Source: Polyangium spumosum
GTDB lineage: Bacteria; Myxococcota_A; Polyangia; Polyangiales; Polyangiaceae
Assembly: GCF_009649845.1 (NCBI RefSeq)
Contig: NZ_WJIE01000001.1
Coordinates: forward strand, 1,163,054 to 1,227,053
DNA: 64,000 nt
Direction: 5' to 3'
The position numbers were made by a program, and so were the translations under genes. Shown piece after piece: positions 37,166-45,227 of this stretch (within the stretch, counting starts at the first letter, position 1; every line of letters starts with the position of its first letter). The notes below the pieces were generated by a model. That model was not told the DNA's origin, did not search any database, and saw only the letters and a list, made by a program, of their open reading frames with translations.

Positions 37166-38209
37166 ATGAACGGCCGTAAGTGGACCTTCCCATTCGCGGG
37201 GCTCGTCGCGCTCGTGGGCGGCTGCCAGATCATTGGCAGCCTCGAGCCCGAGCTCGTCCTTTCGTCCGGGGACGAAGTCTGCGGCGACGGGCTCGACGAC
37301 GACGAAGACGGCCTCGCCGATTGCGCCGACCCCGATTGCGCCACGAGCACCTGCGTCTCGGGCGCACCTCCCGGCTGGGAAGGGCCCTTCTGGGTGTGGC
37401 GCTCTGCCTGGGACGGCGCGTCGGGGCCTTCATGCCCCCTCGGCCTCGAGGCCTCCGCCCATTACATGACCCCCACGCCGGCGGCGTGTACGCCGTGCGC
37501 GTGCGGCGGCGTCGAGGGCGGCGCCTGCGGCACGCCGAGGCTCCGTTGCTGGGCGTCCAAGAGCTGCTCCGGCGAAGCCGTCAACGCGACGATCGACGAC
37601 GTGGGGCAATGCGGCAATCCCTTCGGCTTCCTGGGGAGCCCGTCGACCGCGAGCTGCCGGATCATCGCGCCGGGCAACATGCAATCGAACGGCACGTGCG
37701 CGCCGCCGAGCGGCGGGGGGCTCGCGGACGCGAAGCCGTTCCAGGAGATGCTCTCGGCCTGCGAGCTGCGCGAGGCCGGGTGCGAGGAGGGCTCGTCCTG
37801 CGCGCCGCCGCTCGAAGACGGAGCGAAGCTCTGCATCCGGAAGAGCGGCGACGACGCCTGCCCGAGCGGATGGACCGCCGATACGATGGACGCGTATTCG
37901 AGCGGGCAGGACGCGCGGGCCTGCGAGGCTTGCACCTGCCAGCTCCAGGGCGCCGCTTGCGAGGGTGGCGTCTACCGGGCCTTCGATCTGCAGGGCTGCA
38001 AGGAGGACGCGGAGCCCGGGTCGGTCGTGGACCCGCCGATCGACATCACGGGGGACGCCTGCTTCGACCTCACGATGCTCTCCGATCTGAACACCTTTTC
38101 GGTGCGCGCCATTTCGACCAGCGTCGTCACGGGCGCCTGCCAGGCGAGCGGCGGCGCGCCGAGCGGCTCGGTCCTGCTCGAGGGACCCGTCAAATACTGC
38201 TGTCGTTGA
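37166..38209 (+). CDS. Cys-rich lipoprotein of unknown function
   Basis: 347 residues from ATG 37166 (GAGGAG 5 bases upstream). The signal peptide ends GLVALVGGC with a lipobox Cys, giving a lipoprotein. An Asp-rich stretch (CGDGLDDDEDGLADCADPDC) is a MopE/Slr-type calcium-binding or MYXO-CTERM-like Cys/Asp repeat seen in myxobacterial surface proteins. The rest has more than 20 Cys residues in pairs, suggesting a disulfide-bonded extracellular fold. It is divergent from the EutBC gene across 192 bases, so the two may share control. Confidence 0.75.
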   Translation: MNGRKWTFPFAGLVALVGGCQIIGSLEPELVLSSGDEVCGDGLDDDEDGLADCADPDCATSTCVSGAPPGWEGPFWVWRSAWDGASGPSCPLGLEASAHYMTPTPAACTPCACGGVEGGACGTPRLRCWASKSCSGEAVNATIDDVGQCGNPFGFLGSPSTASCRIIAPGNMQSNGTCAPPSGGGLADAKPFQEMLSACELREAGCEEGSSCAPPLEDGAKLCIRKSGDDACPSGWTADTMDAYSSGQDARACEACTCQLQGAACEGGVYRAFDLQGCKEDAEPGSVVDPPIDITGDACFDLTMLSDLNTFSVRAISTSVVTGACQASGGAPSGSVLLEGPVKYCCR

Positions 38210-38237
38210 TTATTTCGCGTAAAATAGTGATTTCGCC

Positions 38238-38268
38238 AAAAAAAATCGCGCCGCGCCTCGAAGCGAGG
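38238..38268 (-). terminator. Terminator-like hairpin plus T-run after the helical hypothetical gene
   Basis: On the minus strand CCTCG/CGAGG with a 3-base loop is followed, about 10 bases on, by eight T. It lies 20-50 bases beyond the stop of the 38288-38653 gene. The gap between stem and T-run is longer than usual. Confidence 0.5.
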
Positions 38269-38287
38269 AGAGGCGGCGGGCAGAAAA

Positions 38288-38653
38288 TCACGAAAACAAA
38301 GTCGGCAGGAACTGCTGCATTTGCTTGGCCTGGGCCTCGGCGCGTGCTCGGCAGGCCTCGAGGCGTGCGCGCAGGGGGCCGTCGGCGTCCCGGGCGCCTC
38401 GGCGAAAGACCTCGGCCGCGCGCTCGTGGGTGAGCTTGAGCAAGGGCGCGAGGCTCTTCTGATCGACCCGCATCGGGGCATCGAGGAGCACGATACACGC
38501 CTCGGCCGCATCCCGGAGATCACACGCGTCGAGGGCGTCGGCGACGGGGAGAAGCTCGACGAGCGACTGCCGGAGTGTGTCTCGCCCGCCTCTGGGTATC
38601 ACGCTGGACATGAGGATGAGGTCCAGGATAGCGGAGGAATTCCTTTCGGCCAT
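38288..38653 (-). CDS. Helical hypothetical protein
   Basis: 121 residues from ATG 38653; ATG 38611 (MSSVIPRGG) is an alternative and neither has a clear ribosome site. The sequence is mostly alpha-helical with regular heptad-like spacing (LVELLPVADALDACDLRDAA, then LKLTHERAAEVFRRGA). It ends in QMQQFLPTLFS. It has no motif I know. Support comes from codon use, amino-acid composition and the terminator that follows. Confidence 0.55.
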   Translation of the reverse strand: MAERNSSAILDLILMSSVIPRGGRDTLRQSLVELLPVADALDACDLRDAAEACIVLLDAPMRVDQKSLAPLLKLTHERAAEVFRRGARDADGPLRARLEACRARAEAQAKQMQQFLPTLFS

Positions 38654-38978
38654 CCGGGGCGTTATTTGTCGCGTCGCGGCATGCGCGTCGGACGGCCTTC
38701 GCGCGCCTCTGCGCCAAGATCCTGCCGCGTTGAACTGCAACCAGGACGTGTCGCTTTCGGCAAAGCTGGCTCCTCGGGGGTCCCAGGACGAGGGTGTCCC
38801 GACAAACGGAAAACGAGCGAGAGGCACGTGTGGACGCGCCCCTCGCTCGCGAGAGCAGCAGCGTCCCCCCCGAGCCGCCGCCTGCTCTCCTGCCCGATCC
38901 TACCCCGCGCGCGCCGAAAGTCCCCACGTCCGAGGAGCAATCGACTGTGGGGATGTCGGTTTTGGGGCAGACAAAAGC
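38654..38978. other. Gap between helical hypothetical gene and membrane spermidine-synthase-like gene
   Basis: 325 bases without a credible gene; the overlapping frames are Arg/Ala/Ser-rich shadows. It holds the terminator at 38810-38849. I cannot point to a convincing promoter for the 38653 start. Confidence 0.45.
38810..38849 (-). terminator. Rho-independent terminator of the membrane spermidine-synthase-like gene
   Basis: On the minus strand CGAGCGAG-GGGC pairs with GCCT-CTCGCTCG (about 12 pairs, one G-T) around a 12-base loop and is followed by TTTT. It lies about 130 bases past the stop at 38979. Confidence 0.6.
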
Positions 38979-41498
38979 TCAACCAGAATGGGCGGATGTG
39001 TCCGGCGGGGGTTCGGGGGCGGAGCTCGGCTCGTCCGAGCGGAGCCCCTGAGCGTAGACCGGAAGCTCTTCGTACGACAGCTCGATCTCCGGCACGGTCG
39101 GGCGTTCGCTGATCGGCGTGACGCGGTCGAACGGCAGGGGCTCCGGGCGAGGCTCCGCGAGCCGGGTCGGATGCCTCGCCGCAGGGACGAACGCAGCCGC
39201 GAGGAGAACGGAGATTCCTCCGCAGAGCACGGCGGCGCTGTAGCCGATCTGGAGCGCGAGCAGGGCGCCTCCGAAGAGCGCGAACGCGGCGAACGAGCCC
39301 GCGACGGCCATCGCCAGCGGGAGCGCGCGATCCGCGAGGGACGACGCGATCCGCACGCCGAGCGCGAGGAGCGCGCCGAGGCCCACGCCGACGGCGCCGA
39401 GGATCACCGCGGCGACGCCGAGCCGCGCAGGCAACGTGAGCCCGAGGGCCGCGCCGAGCGCCGGCTCGAGCCCCATCACGAGGGGCGCGAGGACGAAGAC
39501 GAGGGCGAGCGACCAGCGCTGCGCGGCGCCACGCGCGCCCACGTCGCGCGGGCGATGCCCGACCCCGAAGCCCACGCCGAGCGCGAGCAACAAGACGAGC
39601 GGCAGCACGAGGGCCACGAGATCCGTCCTGCCGACGACCAGGGCGAGCCGCGGCGCGAGCGCGGCGCCGAGGAGCGAGACGCCCGCCGCCGAGAAGCCAA
39701 GCGCGAGCGCGGCGCGCAGGACCGACCCGCGCGTCGCCCCCTCGAGCGCCCGCCGCGACACGAGGAGCGCGCCGAGGAGCGCGACGAACGCCGCGAGCGC
39801 CGTCACCACGAGGCCGGCCGCGATCGTCAAGAGCCCGCGGTGCTTCTCCTTCAGCGCGCGCACGTCGAGCAGCGTCTTCTTCAGGTGGCCCGGCGCGACC
39901 GTGGAGAACCAGAAGGGACGATCGTCCGTCGTCGGCGTCAGATCCGCGCCCTGCTCGGCCGTGAGCTCGGCCGGATCGGCGCCCTCGACGAGCAACCGGC
40001 GGACGTTGTTTTTGGGCGCCTCCGCCATGAGGAGCTCGGCGAACCTGTGCCTTCGGCAGTACGAGCGGAGGTTCGTGATCTCCTCGGCGCGGAGGGGCGT
40101 GCGCTTGACGAGCAGGGTCGAGATCTTGTCCTTCGTGCAGCCGAAGAGGTGCTTCGCCGGCGCCTCGGCGCCCGTCTCGCGGAGCGCGCGGGTCGCGAGC
40201 GCGACGAGCCGATCCGCATCCGCCTCGGGCCGCGTGAGCGTCACCGTGCCCTCGGGCACGACCGTGAGGAGCATCTCGCGCACCGCCTGCGTCGTGAAGA
40301 GCGGGCTCGGCGTGGCGGCCACGGCGCCCGTCGGCGTAGGCGCGAGGGAGTCGACGTACGCGACGACCACGTGGCGATACGGCGAAGGCGGGCGGCGGAT
40401 GAAGCTGCGGGGCCCCTCGACCACGAGCCGGATCTCGGGTTTGTCGTAGAGCTCGCCGCTGAAGGCGTACGACTGGCTGCGCATCACCTCGTGCACGACG
40501 GTCGGCTCCGCCTCGACCGCGTGGATCTCCTTCACGTTCTGCCGCAGCGCGACCCGGAGCTCGCGCCCGCCCGCCGACCCCACGACGAGCGCGGGCCCCT
40601 GGTCCTTGTGGAGGACGTACCCGAGCTCGCCCGGCGAGGCCGGCGGCAACTGCTTCGCCTCGTAGATCGGCGTGCCGAACGTGCCGTCCGTGCGCAACCA
40701 GGCCGCGCCGGCCGAGGGTTTGTCCACGGTGAGCAGGCCGCGGTTCGTCCAGCGCTGGAAGGCGACCCGCTCGATCTGGATCCACCGGATGGCCGCGAGC
40801 TTGAGGTACGGCGCGCCGATCTCCCCGGCGAGGAGCACGGAGCAGCCGAGCACGAACGTCGCGATGATCCCGAGGTGCACCCGCGGAGGCTCGGCCTCCG
40901 AAGGTGAACCCGCGCCCCCGGCCTCGCCGAGCTCGTGCCGCCCGGCGATCGCGAAGAGCGCCGCCGCGAGGCTCACCGCGATCGCCGCGCCGAGCCCCAC
41001 CCGCGCAGGCCCGAAGCGCAGGACGAACGCCGCCACGACGACGCCGCAAGCCGCGCCGAGCAGGCCGCTCTTCCCCACGTCGGCCACGCGCCGCCGCGCC
41101 ACGCCGAGGACACCCGTGATCGTCACGCCGCCGAGCAAAAAAGGCAGGAGCGAGGTGCCGAGGTAGATCGCGAGCTGACCGAGCGCCGCGCGATCGAAGG
41201 TGTCGACCGAACGCGCGCGCACGCCGACCACGACCGAGACGGCCACCGCGCCCGCGGAGAGCGCGGCCAGATGCGCGACCGGCGCGATGCTGCGTGGCGC
41301 CTTGCCGATGCCCCGCACCCCCGCGCCGAGCAGCGCACCGAGGCCGAGCCCGAGCGGCAGGAGCGCGAGCCACACGAGCTCGAAGTGCGCCCCGAGCGAG
41401 GCGGAAAACAGCCGCACGAGCGCGATCGAGAGCACCACGAACGCGGCGAGGTAAAGCGCGATCCCCCCGGCGAGGGCCCTCGACTGGCTGACCGACAT
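38979..41498 (-). CDS. Membrane-embedded spermidine-synthase-like protein
   Basis: 839 residues from ATG 41498. It has about seven hydrophobic helices in the first 260 residues, then a soluble part that resembles a spermidine synthase/SAM Rossmann unit (ALVVGSAGGRELRVAL, then EIHAVEAEPTVVHEVM). A second block of about seven helices and a Pro-rich tail follow. The soluble unit has the nucleotide-binding glycine loop but I do not find the catalytic Asp-Ala-Arg of true spermidine synthases. It may be a degenerate or differently specific member of this membrane-fused family. The last codons coincide with a dispersed palindrome (39007-39048). Confidence 0.75.
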   Translation of the reverse strand: MSVSQSRALAGGIALYLAAFVVLSIALVRLFSASLGAHFELVWLALLPLGLGLGALLGAGVRGIGKAPRSIAPVAHLAALSAGAVAVSVVVGVRARSVDTFDRAALGQLAIYLGTSLLPFLLGGVTITGVLGVARRRVADVGKSGLLGAACGVVVAAFVLRFGPARVGLGAAIAVSLAAALFAIAGRHELGEAGGAGSPSEAEPPRVHLGIIATFVLGCSVLLAGEIGAPYLKLAAIRWIQIERVAFQRWTNRGLLTVDKPSAGAAWLRTDGTFGTPIYEAKQLPPASPGELGYVLHKDQGPALVVGSAGGRELRVALRQNVKEIHAVEAEPTVVHEVMRSQSYAFSGELYDKPEIRLVVEGPRSFIRRPPSPYRHVVVAYVDSLAPTPTGAVAATPSPLFTTQAVREMLLTVVPEGTVTLTRPEADADRLVALATRALRETGAEAPAKHLFGCTKDKISTLLVKRTPLRAEEITNLRSYCRRHRFAELLMAEAPKNNVRRLLVEGADPAELTAEQGADLTPTTDDRPFWFSTVAPGHLKKTLLDVRALKEKHRGLLTIAAGLVVTALAAFVALLGALLVSRRALEGATRGSVLRAALALGFSAAGVSLLGAALAPRLALVVGRTDLVALVLPLVLLLALGVGFGVGHRPRDVGARGAAQRWSLALVFVLAPLVMGLEPALGAALGLTLPARLGVAAVILGAVGVGLGALLALGVRIASSLADRALPLAMAVAGSFAAFALFGGALLALQIGYSAAVLCGGISVLLAAAFVPAARHPTRLAEPRPEPLPFDRVTPISERPTVPEIELSYEELPVYAQGLRSDEPSSAPEPPPDTSAHSG
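39007..39048. repeat. Dispersed palindromic repeat, copy A
   Basis: 42 bases beginning GGGGGTTCGGGGGC and ending in GAGCCCC. It folds as GGGGC + GCTCGG, loop CTCGT, CCGAGC + GCCCC, with a small internal loop. A near-identical copy is at 48868-48909. Here it forms part of the C-terminal coding region of the membrane spermidine-synthase-like gene. Confidence 0.75.
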
Positions 41499-41572
41499 GC
41501 GAGGCACATCGTCTAGCACGGCTCCGCGCGCGTTGACCCGCGGAAGTGCGCGCGACCGGCAGGTCGGGAGGC

Positions 41573-43432
41573 TCAGCGCTCTTTGCCGAGCGGAGCGAGC
41601 GGCCACGGGCGCAGCAGGGGCACGGCCGCGGCGGGCCCGCTCTGACGGAGCGCGCGCGCGCACTCGTCGACGAGCAGGCGCCGCGGCCCGAACGCCGTGC
41701 CGTTGGCGGCGTCGGCGTCCATGAGCCGCGTGGGCGTGTCGCGGCCGAAGTCGTCGGGGTGGCCTGGATCGTCGAGCAGCACGTGCCCGAGCTCGTGCGC
41801 GAGGGCGAAGCTCGCGCGGTCGGCCCGGAGCGCGGCGCGATCCGTGATGAGCACGTTGCGCACCGCGCCGCCGTCGGCGCCGATGAAGCTCTCGCCGATC
41901 CGGCCGCTGCCGGCGAAGCTCGGGATCACGAACACCTCGATGGTCGATGGATCCCCGTCATCGAAGGCCTTGATGAGCGCGCGCTCCTCCACGGTCCCCG
42001 CGATCGCGTCGATGTCGTTGAAGTGCGAGAGCCCGTCCTCGAGCTCGACGCGCCCGATACACGCCGTGAGAAGCGCGTCGGAGCTCAGCGGCCCCGACGC
42101 GGGCGGCTCCACGAGCGCGAGCTCGCCGCTCTTGCGCCGCACGAGCACGTCCGAGCTGCCACGCGCGCCCGCCGCGATCGACGCGTTGTCCGAGACCCGC
42201 GCCGAAAAACCCGCCGAGGTGATCGCCGCCGAGAGCACCCGCGCCGCGCCCGCGGGGGTCGTGCCTTTTTCGATCGTCACCACGATCTCGCGCCCGTCCA
42301 CGCGCACGCGTAGCTTGCCGCCGCCCGCCGCGGGCAAGCCGTGATCACAGCCGAGCGCCACGAGGTGCGGGCGCGGCGGATCCACGATCGTGATCGTCGT
42401 CTCCGCGGGTGGCCCGAAGCTCACCCCACACGCGCCCCAGAGCGCGCTCGCCTGCGCGACGTCCGCGCGCGCCCGCGCGATCGCGCCCGCGTCGTCCCCG
42501 CCCACGGGCGGCGGCCCGCCCGGCCGCGGGCGCACCAGAAAGACCCGCAAGGCGCCTCGATACCGCACGAGCGGCCCGAGCGGCGAGGCGCGTGGGCCCG
42601 CGACGCGCAAGCCTCCGAGCTTGCGCGCCTCGCTGAGCAGCGCGATCTCCACGGCGCCGCCGAGCTCCGCGCGCACCGATCGATCTCGCACCGTGGGGTG
42701 GTTCCGATCGATCTCGTCCGGCACCACGCGGATCGGCGCGGTCGAGCCACACGCGAGGGGCGCGCTCACGCCATCCGGGCAAGGGACCGAGCCGAGGATC
42801 ACGGGCTCCAGCCGATCGACGAGCGCGCCCGACGGCGCGCGGCCCGTCACGCGCACGACGGGCGGCAGATCGTCGGGCAGGGCCACCACGACGAACCGCA
42901 GCGCGTCGGGGTTGCTGCTGTTCGCATACGGATCGACGGGCAGACGCTCCGGCGGCGTACGCTCGAGCGAGGCGTGCGAGCGCGCCGGATCCACGAGTCT
43001 TCCCTGCCCGTCGACCGGCCGCACGTCGATCGCCGTGATCGTACGCGTTCGTCCGAACGCCTTCACCTCACCTCGCCCCGGCCGCACCGCCTGCAGCGCG
43101 GCGCGCTTCGCGCCCGCGGGCACGACCGTCCCCGCGAACGGGCGCCCGTCCACGAGCAGGCGCGCCACGTCGCCGCGGACCTCGATCGTTCGATCCTTGC
43201 CTTTGGGGATCACGAGATCGAAGAGGTCCGTCGACGGCGCGACGACGTCTTGCTCCGCGTCGGGCCGACCATCGACGTCGTCGTCGTCGCGATCGACGCC
43301 GAGCACGATCCGATCGTCGGCCTCTGCGGCGGGGATGTCCTGCGTGCTCCCCTGCCCCGCGGCGGCGAGGACGACCCCGAGGGCGAGCGCGCGCCCCAGG
43401 GGCCTTCCGCGCCCGCCCCCGGAGACGATCAC
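41573..43432 (-). CDS. Putative secreted zinc metalloprotease
   Basis: 619 residues; the start ATG overlaps the OmpA stop as ATGA. A short signal-like N-terminus (LGRALALGVVLAAAGQGS) leads into a long beta-rich region. The C-terminal part has the zinc motif ALAHELGHVLLDDPGHPDD: HELGH provides two His and the catalytic Glu. The later His in GHPDD could be a third ligand, as in metzincins, though its spacing (two residues more than HExxHxxGxxH) is not standard. Substrate unknown. The pair with OmpA suggests it acts on, or is anchored at, the outer membrane. I see no other HExxH. Confidence 0.72.
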   Translation of the reverse strand: MIVSGGGRGRPLGRALALGVVLAAAGQGSTQDIPAAEADDRIVLGVDRDDDDVDGRPDAEQDVVAPSTDLFDLVIPKGKDRTIEVRGDVARLLVDGRPFAGTVVPAGAKRAALQAVRPGRGEVKAFGRTRTITAIDVRPVDGQGRLVDPARSHASLERTPPERLPVDPYANSSNPDALRFVVVALPDDLPPVVRVTGRAPSGALVDRLEPVILGSVPCPDGVSAPLACGSTAPIRVVPDEIDRNHPTVRDRSVRAELGGAVEIALLSEARKLGGLRVAGPRASPLGPLVRYRGALRVFLVRPRPGGPPPVGGDDAGAIARARADVAQASALWGACGVSFGPPAETTITIVDPPRPHLVALGCDHGLPAAGGGKLRVRVDGREIVVTIEKGTTPAGAARVLSAAITSAGFSARVSDNASIAAGARGSSDVLVRRKSGELALVEPPASGPLSSDALLTACIGRVELEDGLSHFNDIDAIAGTVEERALIKAFDDGDPSTIEVFVIPSFAGSGRIGESFIGADGGAVRNVLITDRAALRADRASFALAHELGHVLLDDPGHPDDFGRDTPTRLMDADAANGTAFGPRRLLVDECARALRQSGPAAAVPLLRPWPLAPLGKER

Positions 43433-45141
43433 CGACCCTCGATCGCCTGCGTGACGATGTGGAACTCGACGCGGCGGTTGCGCGCCTGCCCCTCGGGTGT
43501 CGTGTTGGGCGCGATCGGCTTGCGCGCGCCGAAGCCCTTCGACTCGAGGCGATTCGCCGCGATGCCACCCTTGTTGATCAGGTAATCACGCACGGCCGCG
43601 GCGCGGGCCGCCGAGAGCTTGTCGTTGTACTCGGGTTTGCCGACGTCGTCGGTGTGGCCCTCGACGCTGACGAGCTTGATCTCGGGGTTCGCCCTGAGCA
43701 GGCGCACGACCTCGTCGAGGATCGGGTAGCTCTTCGGCAGGATCACGTTGCTGTCGAACTCGAACTCGACCTGCTTCGTGATCTGAATCTCGCTCGATCC
43801 CGTGATGCGTCGGACGAACTGCGGACAACCTTCCTTCTCGGGATCGTCGCCGCGCATGCCCGGCTCCTTCGGGCACTTGTCCTCGGCGTCGGGGACGGTG
43901 TCCTGATCGGCGTCGTCCTCGGGGCAGCCGTCGCGATCGTCGATGCCGTCCTTGTCCTCGGGGACGTCGGGGCACTTGTCGACGTTGTCGGGGATGCCGT
44001 CGCGGTCCCGATCGGCCATCGTCGGGCAGCCGTCGTCCGGGTTCGGCGGGGCCTTGTCTTCCTTGTCGACGGGGCACATGTCGACGAGGTCGGGGAAGCC
44101 GTCCTTGTCCGTGTCGACGTCGTCGCGGAACTGGTAACGCGCTGCGCCCGCGCCGACCTCGGTGTCCTTGAGCCCGAAGGCGCCGCCGACGACGGCCACG
44201 ATGCGCAGATCGGGCGCGTATCCGCCCGTCAGGCGCGAGCCGACCGAGAGGCCCGCCCACGAGACTTTTTTCGCGTCGAGCGACATCCGACCCGAGACCG
44301 ACCACTCGAGCGGCGCAGCGTCGAGCTCGCCGAGCGTCTCGGGGAGCATGCCGACGGAGCCGAAGATTTCGGCCCCGATCCGGAGGCGATCCTGCATGAG
44401 GGGCACGTAGCCGCCGAGGCCGTAGGTGAGCTCGCGGCCGACCGTGAGCTCGTGCAGCTTCGCCGTGGGCCGGATGGAGAAGCCCGCGTTCAGCGCCACG
44501 ACGAACTTCTTCGCGTCGTACTCGGTGGCGATGCCGATGTTGGCCCACGTCTCCTTGTCACCCGCGAACGAGAACTCGTCGCCGGTCGGCAGGAAGACCG
44601 AGCCGCGGACGCCGAGCTTGAAGGATCGATCCTCGGTGCGGAACACGAGGAAGCGACCGTCGAGCCGGAGATCCATCGGCGCGAAGGCCTGCATGTTGAC
44701 GTTCTGGTCGAGCCCGACGGCCGCGTTCCCGGTGGGGTTGCCGCCCTGGTAGAGCGCGAGCGGGAGGGAGACCTGGACCGCGCCGCGCTCGAGGATCTCC
44801 GCGCCCGCCGTGAGGTAACCCGTGAGCTGGCTGGCGACGGGCGGGCCTTGCAGGCGATCGGCCTTGTCGAGGTTGTCGACGTGGTTGTCGACGCGCAGCG
44901 GGTTCAGCGAGAAGCCGAGGCCGAACTGACCGTAGAGGCGCGTCTGGCCGATCTCGGGGCGCCAGACGCCGAGCCCGTCCGCGGGCGCGCCGCCGATCTG
45001 CAGCCTGTCGAGGTAAAACGTCTTGTCCTGCGCGCGCGCATACGCGGGCAGGAGCAAGGTCGAAGCGAGCGTAGCCCCGGGCAGGAGAGTCTTGGCCGCC
45101 CGCTTTGCCCACCTCGCGGGTCCCGAAGTTCGTCGAACCAT
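43429..45141 (-). CDS. OmpA-family outer-membrane protein with thrombospondin type-3 repeats
   Basis: 570 residues from ATG 45141 (AGAGG 9 bases upstream; GTG one codon before is possible). The signal peptide ends in AYARA before QDK. A beta-barrel-like region spans about 40-340. Three or four Asp-rich TSP3 calcium repeats (DTDKDGFPDLVDMCP, DRDRDGIPDNVDKCP and relatives) lead to the C-terminal OmpA peptidoglycan-binding domain. That domain carries the motif SVEGHTDDVG and ends NRRVEFHIV. It probably tethers the outer membrane to the wall. It is translationally coupled to the metalloprotease gene. Confidence 0.9.
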   Translation of the reverse strand: MVRRTSGPARWAKRAAKTLLPGATLASTLLLPAYARAQDKTFYLDRLQIGGAPADGLGVWRPEIGQTRLYGQFGLGFSLNPLRVDNHVDNLDKADRLQGPPVASQLTGYLTAGAEILERGAVQVSLPLALYQGGNPTGNAAVGLDQNVNMQAFAPMDLRLDGRFLVFRTEDRSFKLGVRGSVFLPTGDEFSFAGDKETWANIGIATEYDAKKFVVALNAGFSIRPTAKLHELTVGRELTYGLGGYVPLMQDRLRIGAEIFGSVGMLPETLGELDAAPLEWSVSGRMSLDAKKVSWAGLSVGSRLTGGYAPDLRIVAVVGGAFGLKDTEVGAGAARYQFRDDVDTDKDGFPDLVDMCPVDKEDKAPPNPDDGCPTMADRDRDGIPDNVDKCPDVPEDKDGIDDRDGCPEDDADQDTVPDAEDKCPKEPGMRGDDPEKEGCPQFVRRITGSSEIQITKQVEFEFDSNVILPKSYPILDEVVRLLRANPEIKLVSVEGHTDDVGKPEYNDKLSAARAAAVRDYLINKGGIAANRLESKGFGARKPIAPNTTPEGQARNRRVEFHIVTQAIEGR

Positions 45142-45227
45142 CACGCGTGTCCTCTGTACCACTGTCCCGGCCAGACCGGGTGGCCGACGCGCACCCTTGC
45201 GCGTCACGGCCACCCGTCATGGGACGC

